Positions 10,720 to 21,468 of a stretch of 25,147 nt of DNA are shown piece by piece. A program made the position numbers and the translations under genes. The notes below the pieces were generated by a model, which searched no databases, was not told the origin of the DNA, and was given only the letters and a program-made list of their open reading frames with translations. This DNA is from Spirogloea muscicola (Eukaryota > Streptophyta > Zygnematophyceae > Spirogloeales > Spirogloeaceae), in assembly GCA_009602725.1 (NCBI GenBank), contig WELB01000261.1:39917-65063 (forward strand). Reading direction: 5' to 3'. Positions within the stretch are counted from its first letter, which is position 1; each line of letters begins with the position of its first letter.

Positions 10720-12051
10720 AGCCGCCATGATGGTCCTTAGCATCCGGTCAAGCTTGACTAACTTCCTGCACTTGTCAACCTCGTTTGCTCTAGTCCAGTA
10801 ATAAATGTCCACTTATCTCATTGAATATTAAGGAGCTTGCTTAGTACCATTTACTTCTACCCTTGAACTGCCACGCATGTGAGGCGATGAGATCTTGACA
10901 GCATGGTTTGTGCAATTATTGCTAACTTTTAGAGCATACATTGTTGGAGCTTCAGAATTGACAGGCTTGTCACAGTGTCGGAAGGTAAATTGTCAAGGCC
11001 TTAAAAGACGCTGTAAATAGTGTTTCCTGCATTTGACAAACACAGCTCTTCCAGTGTAAGGCAATGGCTGTGAGAGGCCAGCCCAAAGGAATGTACAAGG
11101 TCACAAAGAGCCGGCAGGCGCAAAAGGCAGGATAGTATTGTTTATGACTTCTGCAAGAGGGCGCTCAATAACCTCAAGTCAGCGGGTGCAGATCTTGACT
11201 AAGGGGCAGAAAAGCGTCGCTCTGGTGGAACCCGGAAGCAGCAGCCAAAACGCGGCCTACCCACAAGTTGGACGGCCAATGCTGAGGACCGCTGCAGGGT
11301 GATGGCAAGCCGCATCCTGTGCAAGCAAACCCCACGCATTGAAGCCGGGCTGCTCGGTCTGCTGCCCTTGGCGGCGGGACGCAGCGGGGCAGTGGCAGTG
11401 GTGTTTGGGCCACAAGAACAATGAGCAAGCAGTGAGAGGCAATATTAGGATAAGTCCAGCGCACTTGACTGGGCAGTGGCTATTAACTACCATTAGCCTG
11501 AAACACAAACGAGTCATAAGTGTCTCCAGCGTTCGCGAAATAAGAACATCATCTAAGCAACGGGCAAGGTCCAAAGGGGCCGGGACCATGCATGCATGCA
11601 AGTGGCTACTACGACTGGGTGCAGTGTAACCCCTAGTCAATAGCAGCCGTTTGAAGTAGCTAGCTGCTGGAAAGAGTCGCCTCACCAACTCTCAGAAGCT
11701 CCATTTGACTGACTTGTCAGCCTTCTAACATCATGGAGAAGCCAGAGCTCCATGAAGCTTATGTGAAAGAATGGTGCCAGTGGCAGATTGCCTCCTGGAC
11801 TTCTTCTTATGCGTGTATATTTGCCAGGCACTAATATTGGAAATATCTGAAAGGGCTGCGTATGAATCTTTTGGGCTAGCTTGGCACCAGAGTATGGCCC
11901 GTAAACCGACAAAAGGGCCTGACATAGCAAGTGTACATTTGCTACGTGATCGTACGCTTACTAATTGCTGCAAGCATCCAAGTCTTCCAGGATGGTGTGC
12001 CTGCAAGCTACTCCATGATCATCTGAGCCTGTGCTTTGTTGTCAGATACTG
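10720..12051. other. Spacer between convergent genes; 3' UTRs, no recognisable gene
   Basis: panC (+) and the FIST-LON gene (-) point toward each other across this 1.3-kb stretch. A TGTAA motif, the usual green-algal polyadenylation signal, lies at 11012-11016, about 290 bases after the panC stop. One copy of a short dispersed repeat lies at 11068-11098. The ORFs at 11170-12000 show no bias or family resemblance, and I see no tRNA-like or other RNA gene. Confidence 0.5.
11068..11098 (+). repeat. Dispersed repeat core, copy A
   Basis: A core reading CTGTGAGAGGCCAGCCC then AAAGGAATGTACAAG recurs at 18040-18070 and, with two changes, at 22786-22816, always in non-coding DNA. It looks like a fragment of a dispersed element; see the longer inverted pair at 17945-18036 and 22229-22325. 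Confidence 0.8.
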
Positions 12052-15000
12052 TTATTGGTTGTTGTCAGAGGCGGGCAGCGAGAGCATTTTCAGGTGCTGC
12101 GAGAGGTCTAGGAGACGGAGCCGTGTATCAGTGGTGCACAACCACCTCCTCTTGACCGCCGTCTACACGTCAGACATAAGGAAAGCGTCCATCAGTGCAT
12201 ATCAGCAATGCAAAGGGCGTGGACTTCGACTTCATCTTGGACGTTGCCAGAATCTAAGGATACAATCCTAAGCAAGATAAGCACTCAATTTATCAGCTTG
12301 CAGTCATTGATGAGAAGAATTCATTGTACAGGACAAGACGTGGACATTGAACTCTAAGCAGCGTGGGAAGCACTTTCAAGAGCATACTGGTGCTTCTAGA
12401 ACGTGAGCCAAGGCAAAGGACGCTGCAACTGGATCATCCGCCTTGCTGCTCAAATTAACAAGTGCTTCCGCCTGGCAACAAGGACAACAACCACATCAGT
12501 AAATGAGCAGCATCACCCACAAGGGCTTCATGTATGCTGCTGTGCTTTGTCCATGGCATGCATGACAGTAGCTAGATGACAAGAGGGTCATCCTAACCTT
12601 AGGAACTATCCGCTGACAAAGCTCAATGGTGCGTTTGGTAAGGTAGAGCAACTGCCTCATTTTCCGGCCCTCCTCCACTGCGTCATCTTCCAAGAGCTCA
12701 ATCGGGGCCTGACATGAATTTACAGCTTGTCTCAGTGCTGCAACTTTCCTCAACTTCGACTGAAATTCAGAAGTGCACCAAAGGATCAAAGACCATGTCA
12801 TATAGTTGACTGGTAAGTTTATTTCTGTCCTGCAACTCCTGGCTGGATGGAGAGTGCACCGATCTTGACTTAGCACCTTGGCGACGTGCAGACCAAACGA
12901 ACCACCTCGTTGTATTCTCAGACTGTACAGGTACAGCAAGTTAGTCAGTTGCTTTGTCTTGTTGTGAGGTCAGAAGTGAGGCTTTCTTTTTTAACTCAAG
13001 GCAGGGCTCAGAGATGACGACTTTGTGAATGAGACATGCCAACAAAGAAGTGATGCTGTATGTCAGGCTGAAACCCCTCATGGATATAGACTGCTAGTCA
13101 TTCGCAGCATGCGGCACGGACCTCGTCTCAGGCACTTGAAACCGCCTAACCCCGTGGGCTACAATCACAGATCGACCATCTGGTTTATAGTGTTGAACTT
13201 TGAGGTTCTGACTAAGTGGTATTGATGGTGGGCAAGAAGTGTCAGACAGGCAAGAAGTGTCAATCAGGATAAATCAACTCAAGAAACACAGACCAGAATA
13301 AAACCATGTTGCGTCGCTTCATTTTGCGCTTCATTCAACGAAGTAATACATAACCATTGGTAGCAGTGCAATATAGTACTGTCAGGCGCAACAATCGGCA
13401 ATCAACACCAATTACTTGCCTTGCAGTGCAGCTCAAGTATGAGAACTCACAGCAAGGGTGCCAATGACGTGTGCAACGTTGCTTGACGAAGTCGACTCCT
13501 GAGACCCCGAGGAATAGTCCAACCCAGCTATGCCAAATGGCCTTCCTTCTTGGACGCACTCCTTGACCTGAAGCAGTTAGCAGAAGGGCCTTGATTAACA
13601 AGTTTGTCCATAGTGCAGCTCAAAATTACGAGGTTAAGATACAGAAGGTAGCATTTGTCATGACAACAGGGGATGCAAGAAGGACGTCCTCACTGTATTA
13701 AGTCAAAGTAGTGTCACAGTACATATGCTTCATGTCGTGGGACTTTGACTTCAGGCTTCATGAGATTAGAACATGGTTTTGGGGCTTCTGTCAAATTGGG
13801 TACCATGAGTCGGTAGCGGGGCTCAAAAATGTGGTACGCCCGTGACCAGCCGGGGAAGACAACGTCGTCAAACAGGGCGAGCGCCACATCGCCGCTGCTC
13901 CAGGCCCGCCACCCTGCTCTGACTCGTCGCTGCTCGCCGGCTTTCCTCCGATCCAAGCCGTCAGCCAACACCCTCTCCTTATCTGTCTGATCCTGCTTAC
14001 TCGCTCTCGACTGCAATGCCTCCTGCCTCATCCTTGCCTCTTCTTCGCCCTTCTGACCGCGCCTTGAGCCCCGCTTCATGGCGTCAAGCACCACCTGCTG
14101 CGTTCCTCCCTGGAGAATGCCTGCAGCGTCCACCTTCTTGTCTCCACTTGCTGCAGCACTCGCCAGCTCCCTCAGGAGCCCAATGGAGGCCTTCACGTCT
14201 GCTTGTGCATCTTCGCCTGCCTTTGACGACAGAGCGTCGGCAAGACTTGTTGCAGCTTGAGCTGCTTCAACGGGTGAACTGGCAGGAATGGCCTGAATGG
14301 AGACTGCTCTAGCCGCCCTCTTCCCATCCTGTTGAGCTCCTGCTTGTTGCTCCTGCAATTGGCTGACTGGCAGAAAGAGCTTCTCGCTGACCACATCACT
14401 GCATGAAAGAGTAATCACTACAGTCACTACAATCTGAATAATACTGTCAACGATGTGCAATACACTCTAGACCTTGGCATGGCACGATGTCTCAGGCATC
14501 AATGGCTAGACATTCAAACAATGTCCCGACTGTCCTTACTCGAGGTACAGGATGGCATTCAGTCGTGGTACTCCAATCGAGAACTGAACAAATTGTGAGA
14601 AGGCCTCAAGAGGTACTGGCGAATGGGCCCCTGCCACGAGTACAAGACAATACATAAGAACGTAGCAGTTGGAGCCAACAGCCGGGCCGAGGACCGGAAG
14701 TCATCCGGCTGAGGATCAAGGAGTCAAGGCTTGGGGTTTTGGGTGTACGGTGCCTACTCATGCCATGGATCTCAGGCTTGTACAAAAGGCTACTTACGCC
14801 CTCAAGATTTCAAGCAAGGTTCGAAGCACGGCCTCTGAAGCTATTCTGCAGCTGTTGCACAAGCGCTACGTTCCAGATATAAATCAAAGCCGCTCTGGGC
14901 TGAATAGGTACCATCGGAGGTGAAGGACAGGCCCACTGCTCCAGCGGTAGAGGTGTTTGCACCAAAGAAGAGGGTCTCATTGTTGTCAGACTGGGCTGAA

Positions 15001-16642
15001 TCCAGCTGCACCCCACCACGCGACCTCTTCCAGACCGCTTGGCCCAGGAAGGCTCCAGCCCTGTTGATATCAAACAGCCACTAAGCCTCACTCAGAACAA
15101 CTTGTGCTCAGATGTCCATTGTTGGTTTACGTGTTAGCAACCTCAGCGGGCTTATAAGATGAGTGTCAAGTAAACAACCAACAGTGACCAGCAGCATGCA
15201 AGCCACATCAGGTTGCAGTCTACTTGCCTGAATCGTCAATCATATATTCATATTGCCATACTTGCAGACAATCACAGCATTGAGATGTTGGGGTACAGAT
15301 TTGTAGTGCAAGAATTTCGAACTTTGGCAATAACAGTGATTGTTATGGTGCGTAGCAAGGCTCGTTCACCTGGCCCCATGTGGGAATACAGTAGTTAGTC
15401 GCTGCACAAATTCTGTGAAATCAAAGCCTGCAGCACAAACATCACAATGCCATTGGGCCAAAGAAAGCATCCTCATCCTGTCCTTCAAAAAGCTCCAGAT
15501 TGTGGTGCTGGAATTTTCTGGTGTGCTTGCATGGACAAACAAAGGTCTTCAGGCTCTCAAGACGTTCAAATTCTACATTTGCTAAGACTGCGCCACTCAC
15601 CAGGTGCGCAGAAGAAGAGCATGTGAGGGTTCTCTGCTACCACAGCGCGCTCCATGTTGGGAAGGTACGGCAGTGCCGGGCTGGCCGTGTGGAAGGAGGT
15701 GGCCGCGACACCGGGCAAGTGGGCAAGGCAAAGCACAAGCCGGAAGCTGTTGGGGCTCCGGTGGTCGCCGCCACCCAAGGAGTAGAGGTTGCGGTAACGT
15801 GCTGGGCTGGAGGACGGGAACGTGATCGAAGCGAGGATCGAGTCAGCACTGCTGCTGTTGTTGTGCTGCGGCGTCCGCGCCACCGCTCTGCGCGAGGAGC
15901 GGCCATGGCCGCCATGCCCGCCGGCATGCAAGGCGGGGAAGAAGTCAGCCCAGCTCTCTGCTTCGTCCGTGCAGCTGGCAGCGTCCTGCGGCCCCGCCGC
16001 GCCGCCGGGCTCGCCCTCCTCCCACATTGCCTCCTGGAGGTCCTCCAGCAGCGCCCCGAGGTCCACCTCCTCCTGCTCGTCGTCCTCGTCGTCGTCGTCC
16101 GTGTCAGTCCCCCCCCCGTGTTCCTCGTCGCTGCCGCTGCTGTTCTCGCCGCTGTCACTGCTTTCGTCGTCGTCGTCGTCGTCGTTGTCGTCAGTGGCAG
16201 AGAAGAACTCGAAGCCCGCATTGCTTGCACGCACGTGCTCCAGCAGCGCTGCAAGGTCCTCCTCGTCGTGCACCCGGAAGCCACCCACGCTGACGACGCC
16301 GCTCCGGCGGCTCTCCTGCTCGCCACCGCCGCTCCCGCCGCTGCTCGCTGCCGCCGCGGCTGTCGCGGCCGTGCCCCGCCTCTCTGCCGAGCTGCGCGGC
16401 TCGCCGGCCACAGTGCTCGACCGGCTGCCGGGGTCCCGGCTGAGCGCATTCGGCCAGGGCAGGCCCACGCAGCCGATTAGCGGCGGCGCAGCGCCAGCCT
16501 CCGGAAGTGTCGCGGCCATCTCGTCACGGCTGGACGCCAGGAGCTCCGCCAGCTTCGCCACGCCCGCAGTCGCAGCTGGGGACGCGCTCGACACGAAGGC
16601 CACGGCCGCGGTCGGCGGCCCCCCGATCATCGACCGCGCCAT
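12052..16642 (-). CDS. FIST-like sensor region fused to a LON substrate-binding domain
   Basis: Exons on the minus strand: 16642-15601, 15427-15370, 15060-14912, 14630-14540, 14398-13804, 13567-13451, 13207-13122, 12922-12877, 12708-12598, 12471-12388, 12150-12052. They join in frame to 825 aa. Residues 12-58 (AAVAFVSSASPAATAG, LIGCVGL) and about 299-415 (RLVLCLAHLPGVAATSFH, HMLFFCAPGFDFTEFV, FPHGARAGAFL, TLFFGANTSTAGAVGLSF) follow the FIST N pattern, a small-ligand sensor domain known mainly from prokaryotic signalling proteins. Between them sits an insert of about 240 residues with a strongly acidic Asp/Glu/Ser tract (151-193). A charged, Ala-rich linker (about 450-615) precedes a LON N-terminal domain (about 620-815: LALFDDVVFPGW, YHIFEPRYRLM, CVQEGRPFGIAGLD, IGTLA, KPDGRSVIVAHGVRRFQV). 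No AAA+ or Ser-Lys protease part follows, so it is not Lon protease. The LON domain here may bind substrates or partners, as in LON-only and cereblon-like proteins (inference). No targeting peptide is seen. LON is sure; FIST is likely; exact splice points are by eye. Confidence 0.82.
13229..13265 (+). repeat. Short direct repeat in a FIST-LON intron
   Basis: GGCAAGAAGTGTCA is repeated after 20 bases inside the intron between exons 6 and 7. It is a simple local duplication with no evident function. Confidence 0.75.
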
Positions 16643-17359
16643 CTCCCACGCCTCTGCGGCAGTTCACAGGAGCCTCTTGTCAGTCATGAGTCTGGAAAGA
16701 GCTTCAGTCTGGCCTCGAGCCTGTCGCCCGTCTGCAAGACATGCCAGGCCACAGCTGACGTAGCGCCCAGAGGCACATTGCCCCTCTGCAGCCAGCTGAG
16801 TCCATCGCGAGGCGTCCGGCAGAGCAACTGCGAGCACTCGGACGTCATAGTAAGTGGGCCGTCACCCCAAGCTCCACATAGAAGCCCAAATTAGCGATGC
16901 TCAGTGAGCCCTCTTGACACGGGCGGTGGCGCAGACCGGCCTCCGCATCAACCTCGCAGTCTCACAAGTGCTGAAGCAGGCCCTCTGGTTAACTGAGCCC
17001 CACCAGATCGCAGCTGCAACACGCAGGAGCATGCATTCTATGCATATCCCTTTGATATTTGAAAACAATTATGAAAAGCCGGCAAGTAGCTGGTCAGATG
17101 TTCTCTTCACGTGAACCATATTACCGACATCCTGACTGCAGTCACTGATCCCAGTAGCTGCAGGATCAGCCGGACATGATGACGCACTCCTCTGCAAACC
17201 GAGCGGCCCCTCTTAACCCGAGGTCTGAGTAGCCCAAAGGGTCCCATTACCACCCATTATAATACGCGAATGGCCGGCTTAACCTGCTCAGTAACGATGT
17301 TGCATGTCCCCCATCCCTCTCGCTACCGAAGTGGTCGTGGACAGCCACTGATGGTGGTT
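16643..17359. other. Upstream region of the FIST-LON gene; no gene seen
   Basis: This stretch presumably holds the 5' UTR and promoter of the minus-strand FIST-LON gene, whose start codon is at 16642. GC content falls off to the right. The short ORFs have no family resemblance, and I cannot point to a TATA box or other defined promoter element. Confidence 0.35.
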
Positions 17360-17790
17360 CCCTGTGGCTCCTGACGACGGGCTAGCGGCGCTTGCGGCGT
17401 TCCAGAGGGCCATCGCCAAAGGCCCGGACGGTCTGCAGCTCCGGAGCTCGGGCTCGGCTCGGGAGCTCACCCACGACGGCGCCGTGGCCGGCCCTCACGT
17501 TGGCCACGACCGCGGCGAAGCGGTGGACCCGGCCGTCGTCGCCGCGGAGCTGCGCCGCGAAGCTCTCGTCCTCCGGCGCCGCGCCGCCGCTGCCGCCGCC
17601 GCCGCCGTCATGTACGAGGGCCGTCCAAATCTGGCGGCGCCCGAAGCGGCGGGCCGCGCGGCGGAAAACCCGGCGGGGCGCGCGCTGCGGACACGGAGCT
17701 AGCGAAGGCGCTCCGGGAGCTGCTGCCACGTGTCAGCGCGTCGCGGCGCACCGGGGCCGCCCAAGTCAACGGACGACCTCGGCTTAGCAT
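17360..17790 (-). other. Isolated GC-rich block with an open minus-strand frame (17382-17729), possible exon
   Basis: The block is very GC-rich inside AT-richer spacer. The minus frame reads like protein in part (RRQIWTALVHDG, then EDESFAAQLRGDDGRVHRF) and ends in a basic tail (PLERRKRR, stop at 17382-17384). A stop lies just upstream in frame, so it would need a splice acceptor or a start inside the block. The plus strand is also open across it. I recognise no family. It may be a terminal exon of an unnamed gene, a promoter CpG-type block, or a remnant. Confidence 0.25.
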
Positions 17791-17944
17791 GGGTGGGTTG
17801 GTTTCTCACTTTCCTGTGGCTGGCTTTTCACAGAAAACAGCCGTTCCAAGTCAAGGCAGTGGCTGTGACCTGATGTTGCTCACTCGTGGGTACTGAGCTT
17901 CCCTCTGCATCGTCTACGTGTTTTGCAGTGTTTTGCAGTGTAGT

Positions 17945-18070
17945 CCTTTTGCCGGCTCCTCTTTCTTTGGCTTTGGACATTGTCCATTCGCTTTTGGGCT
18001 GGCTTTGCCAGCCCCTCTTCTCTATGGGCGAGCACTTTCTGTGAAAGGCCAGCCCATAAGAATGTACAAG
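17945..18070 (-). repeat. Dispersed repeat, inverted copy (partner at 22229-22325) plus core copy B
   Basis: The reverse complement of 17945-18036 matches 22229-22325 over roughly 90 bases, by eye nearly nine bases in ten. Shared landmarks in order are GTGCTCGCCCATAGAGAAGA, GGCAAAGCCAGCCCAAAA, GAATGGACAAT and AAGCCAAAGAAA. Copy B of the short core (CTGTGAAAGGCCAGCCC...GAATGTACAAG) follows directly at 18040-18070. A small hairpin (GGCTGGC, 3-base loop, GCCAGCC) lies at about 17998-18014. No coding capacity is seen. It is consistent with a short non-autonomous element. Confidence 0.8.
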
Positions 18071-20257
18071 TATGCATCTTTCCACAGCCCTCGCTGCTTC
18101 TTTACCTCAGCAGCAGCCCGATCACTTGTTTCTTCTTCTTTCTGCTGCTAGAAACTGACCTTCACATGTGCCAGCAAATTCGCCGCAGGTTGACCGGGAA
18201 GTGATGATCAGCTGCGATGCACAGATCTTCGCGAAGTGGTCAAAGGCCATTCCTCCAAGTCTGTGCTAACGCAGGGGGACAAAGTGCACACACAAGTACT
18301 GTAACGTGGAAGAGGAGATGTTGCACCTCGTCATTCACCTCCCACTGCGACGAAGCAGGTGGCCTCTTTCAGCCTGAGCTCCGCTGCTCCAGGCGCTTGC
18401 CTTCGGCGCAAACGTGGCACTGTGCTCATGGTGAAGTACTTACTGCACCTCTCAACGCCGCTGCCTACATGTGGGGCAAGCTTCACATACGTTCCCATTG
18501 TTGTCACAATACCAACACAGGAGCTGCAGCATAAGGAGATGCGTAGAAGACATGAGTGCGCCACCCCGGACAAACTGCTGGAAATCGTGGCCACTTCTGC
18601 CTGGCGTACCCTAGAGGCGTCCTGTAGGTTTGGACGACCCTGGAGCACAGTGCCCGCGTCCACCGTAGGCAAGCGCCTGCAGGAGGCGGAGCTATGGCTG
18701 AACGTGTNCCCCCCCTCTCTCAACCCCCCTCACTTTCGCTGTCCCTCTCTTCCGGCTCCACTTCCTTTCCACCACCATCAGCGCCTTGTCATGCGAGTAG
18801 GCGTCGGTGCGAAATGACGTCGATAGGTCTAGACGATAACAAACCTTGGCAAGTGTATGACCCAGCCTAGGAGCCACATAGAGAGAAAAGTGGTCCTCCA
18901 TCCTCAGCGTGAATCACACACCGAAGGGTGAGTTAGGCTAGTAAGGCCACGTGTGAAGCCCAGTCAGCGGTCCTAGTCAGATCGACACAAATAGGCAGTC
19001 GACAGGATGTGGCACGACAGCCTCTTTGGGACGAGCTGTTTCCCTTGTAAATACTTTGCGTGGGCTGGCCTCAGCTCAACATATGAACTTCTCCATTTCT
19101 GTTGGGTTGCGAGAAGCGGGAAATGGAGAGCTTCATTACACGCTTCGCTTGTAGACAGGTCCTCTCGATAGTAGTGCACATGTCTGGACTGGGCCAGGTA
19201 CAGCCAGTTGAAATTAGAAGACAATGTTGAAGCCTCATATGGGGTCCTTGGAGTGGAGATTCTCGTAGCCAAGTATAGGGCCCTTCGAGCTGGCCATCGT
19301 CTAACCATCACCAAGTCTTTTGCACTTCAAGCAGATTGTCTTCACTTTCGTGTGAGGTAGTTTGTCAGCCTGAAAGTCACCATTTCTGAGATTCGTTGAG
19401 GCAAGTTGCCGGTTCATGTGAGGTAGTTTGTCAGCCTGAAAGCCACCATTCCTGAGATTCATTCAGGCAAGTTGCCGGCAATGCATCACTTCGGAATTAG
19501 ACTCACACGACAGTCGCCTGTATTAATGCCCCCAAGCGTGCATAGGATAGGAAAGGCCATAAGAATCAAACATTTTCCAGACATCGTCCACTGTTTGTTG
19601 ATCTGCTTTCAGAGAGGAGAATGAGAGGCTCACCAGAAGCAGATAGCAGCTGATAGTACCAGCTCACGAATGAAAATTGAGAATCTTCAAAATTACTGCT
19701 GACTATTGCATTCAAGTGTCATGCACTGTACCAAACCCTGCTTGGTTGTTGGAGGTTTTGTCACAATGTCTTGTGCCCACTTACCACTCAGACGTAATGT
19801 AAGAATATTTGCAACAGCTGTGCTACAGCCACTCGTCTTGCTTTGCTTCTATTTGACCTCCCTTCTGCTTAACAAGTGTCAGCCTGGAGTGTCACATCTG
19901 CGAGAGCCAATCATAACCAGCATTCACATTGGCAGAGACAATCTAGACACTGGCATTGATCAAAAAAGACACTTGAGGCAAATTCCGATGCAGCACCAGC
20001 ACAAAAGCTTTGCAATGGCTAAGGCAGCCATGACATATGGTAATGTCAAAACCCTCGAACAGGAGCTGCTGCGGAACTAGGCAACACTACCAGCTAAACC
20101 TTAACTCAGACCACTCAAAGTGGTAGTAAGAGTGTGCAATGTACACAAAAGAGCTGCTACAAGAGGAGGCTTGATAGGCCAAGCACATGCAACCATGCCA
20201 GACACTCAGAGCCCCTAACTTCACCACCAGACTGTGGGAACAAGACAAGTAGGCATA
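18071..20257. other. Spacer with a degenerate coding-like stretch; no named gene
   Basis: At 18217-18720 all three plus frames show short protein-like runs (for example VEEEMLHLVIHLPLRR and LLEIVATSAWRTLEASC), but no single frame stays convincing. This suggests either small exons of an unrecognised gene or a decayed element. Position 18708 is an unresolved base (N) beside a C run. From about 18830 to 20257 the sequence is AT-richer with no codon bias. It contains the 66-bp tandem duplication at 19351-19478 and presumably the 3' UTR of the EF-hand gene, which ends at 20258. Confidence 0.35.
19351..19478 (+). repeat. 66-bp tandem duplication
   Basis: Two adjacent copies with a 66-base period (19351-19416 and 19417-19478) both start TGTGAGGTAGTTTGTCAGCC and end CAAGTTGCCGG. 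They differ at only a few positions, so the duplication is fairly recent. It lies in non-coding spacer. Confidence 0.92.
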
Positions 20258-21468
20258 TTAACAGAGCCCGAAACTTTGGCACATCATCCTCCTGAACTCC
20301 TCAAAGTCGACCTGACCGTCACCATCCACATCCACGCCGGCAATCATTTGGCTGCACTCCTCAACAGTAACCTTGTCCTCACCAAGGTTACCAAGCACTC
20401 TGCAGCAAACGCTACTGCCCTGGTCAGCCTCCGTGCATCTCGTGGTGATGTACATCAAAATTTCCCTACACTCACAATGAGCTTGCTTTGTGGAACCGAT
20501 CATGTATCTATGTCAATTGTATTTGAAGCAGTCTCACATCATCCTTATTGTGCAAACTTGGCAACACAAGAGAAAAGAATTTCATGAGCATCTACCTGTG
20601 TAGTTCCTCAGCAGAGATGTAACCATTGCTGTCCTTGTCAAACAGGTTGAAGACTGCTCGGAGCTCGTCCTCAGTGCCCGAGCCGTTGCCAGCACTGGTC
20701 GCAAGCATATTGAGCCTGATAAACTCCTCCAGATCAATGGCGCCGTCACCGTCCAGGTCCACCTCTCTCACCATTGCTTCAAGCTCCTCCTGCATGTGCC
20801 ACATATTAGCCACTGTCAGTTCAGCGTCACTGGAAAGTGCTCATCGTAGCTGCAATGCCAGCGACAACACTAGACAATTCAGACGGCCGTAGTACATGCG
20901 ATGGTCACCAAATGGCCATCACTCATGTGCTACCTGTGCTTACACTGGTCACAAGGACCCAGGCAGCTACTCCCAATTTGCATGAGAAGGAGCAAAACGG
21001 CATGCACGTTCTGAGCGAGGAACCATCCCAGCATGGTGCAATGTCTAAGGCCTTGACACTTCAGTAATTGACATTATGCCATGGTGCTATACACTGAAAA
21101 GTAGCCCGCTAGCTTACGCTGTCAATTGGCCACCTCGGTAGCATGCATGCTGAACCTCCTGCCTACCGTAAGTACCAGAAGAGGATGCTTGAGCGGGACA
21201 CCAGGCCATTTGAGGAGCAACATAAGCTTTGACAGTTGATAGACTGTACCTTGGTTGGGTCATCGCCGAGGCAGCGGAGCATGGCGCCGAGCTCCACCGT
21301 GCAGATTCTGCCGTCGTTGTTCACGTCAAATGCCTGGAAGGCCTCCGTGAGCTCCGTCACGAGCGTGGGGTCGAGCGACGAGAGGCCGTCCAGCTGCGCG
21401 GGCTCGCGCGCCGCTGACGCCATGCGGTCGGAGACGGCGCTGGGCGACAGGGCGACCTCGGCGGCCAT
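20258..21468 (-). CDS. Calmodulin-like protein with four EF-hands
   Basis: A calcium-binding sensor that would bind Ca2+ and then a target protein, in the cytosol or nucleus (known for the family; the target is unknown). Exons 21468-21250, 20789-20596 and 20399-20258 join to 184 aa. All four 12-residue loops are canonical, with D at position 1, G at 6 and E at 12: [12 protein letters not shown] (48-59), [12 protein letters not shown] (84-95), [12 protein letters not shown] (124-135) and [12 protein letters not shown] (161-172). It is longer than calmodulin (about 149 aa) because of a 36-residue Ala/Ser-rich N-terminal extension and a Gly/Ser-rich linker (103-112) between the lobes. No second-residue Gly or terminal Cys-rich lipid anchor is seen, though the last residue is Cys. 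The ATG at 21468 is the first in frame, and a GC-rich leader lies upstream. It could equally be called centrin-like; the divergence from calmodulin makes CML the safer label. Confidence 0.93.

Noticed and set aside
12052-14398. Complete Lon protease
   Set aside because: Only the N-terminal substrate-binding domain is present; no Walker motifs or Ser-Lys catalytic dyad follow before the stop.
15428-15517. Longer version of FIST-LON exon 2 starting at 15517
   Set aside because: It also fits phase 1 but adds 30 residues with no place in the domain. The acceptor TGTGCTGCAG before 15427 gives FFCAPGFDFTEFV, which matches the family pattern better.
15500-16763. Plus-strand ORFs of 326 and 313 codons
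   Set aside because: Antisense to FIST-LON exon 1; the Val and Ser runs are the complement of the GAC/GAG acidic tract.
19706-20080. Plus-strand ORF of 124 codons downstream of the EF-hand gene
   Set aside because: AT-rich third positions unlike all real exons here, no domain, and no supporting splice signals.
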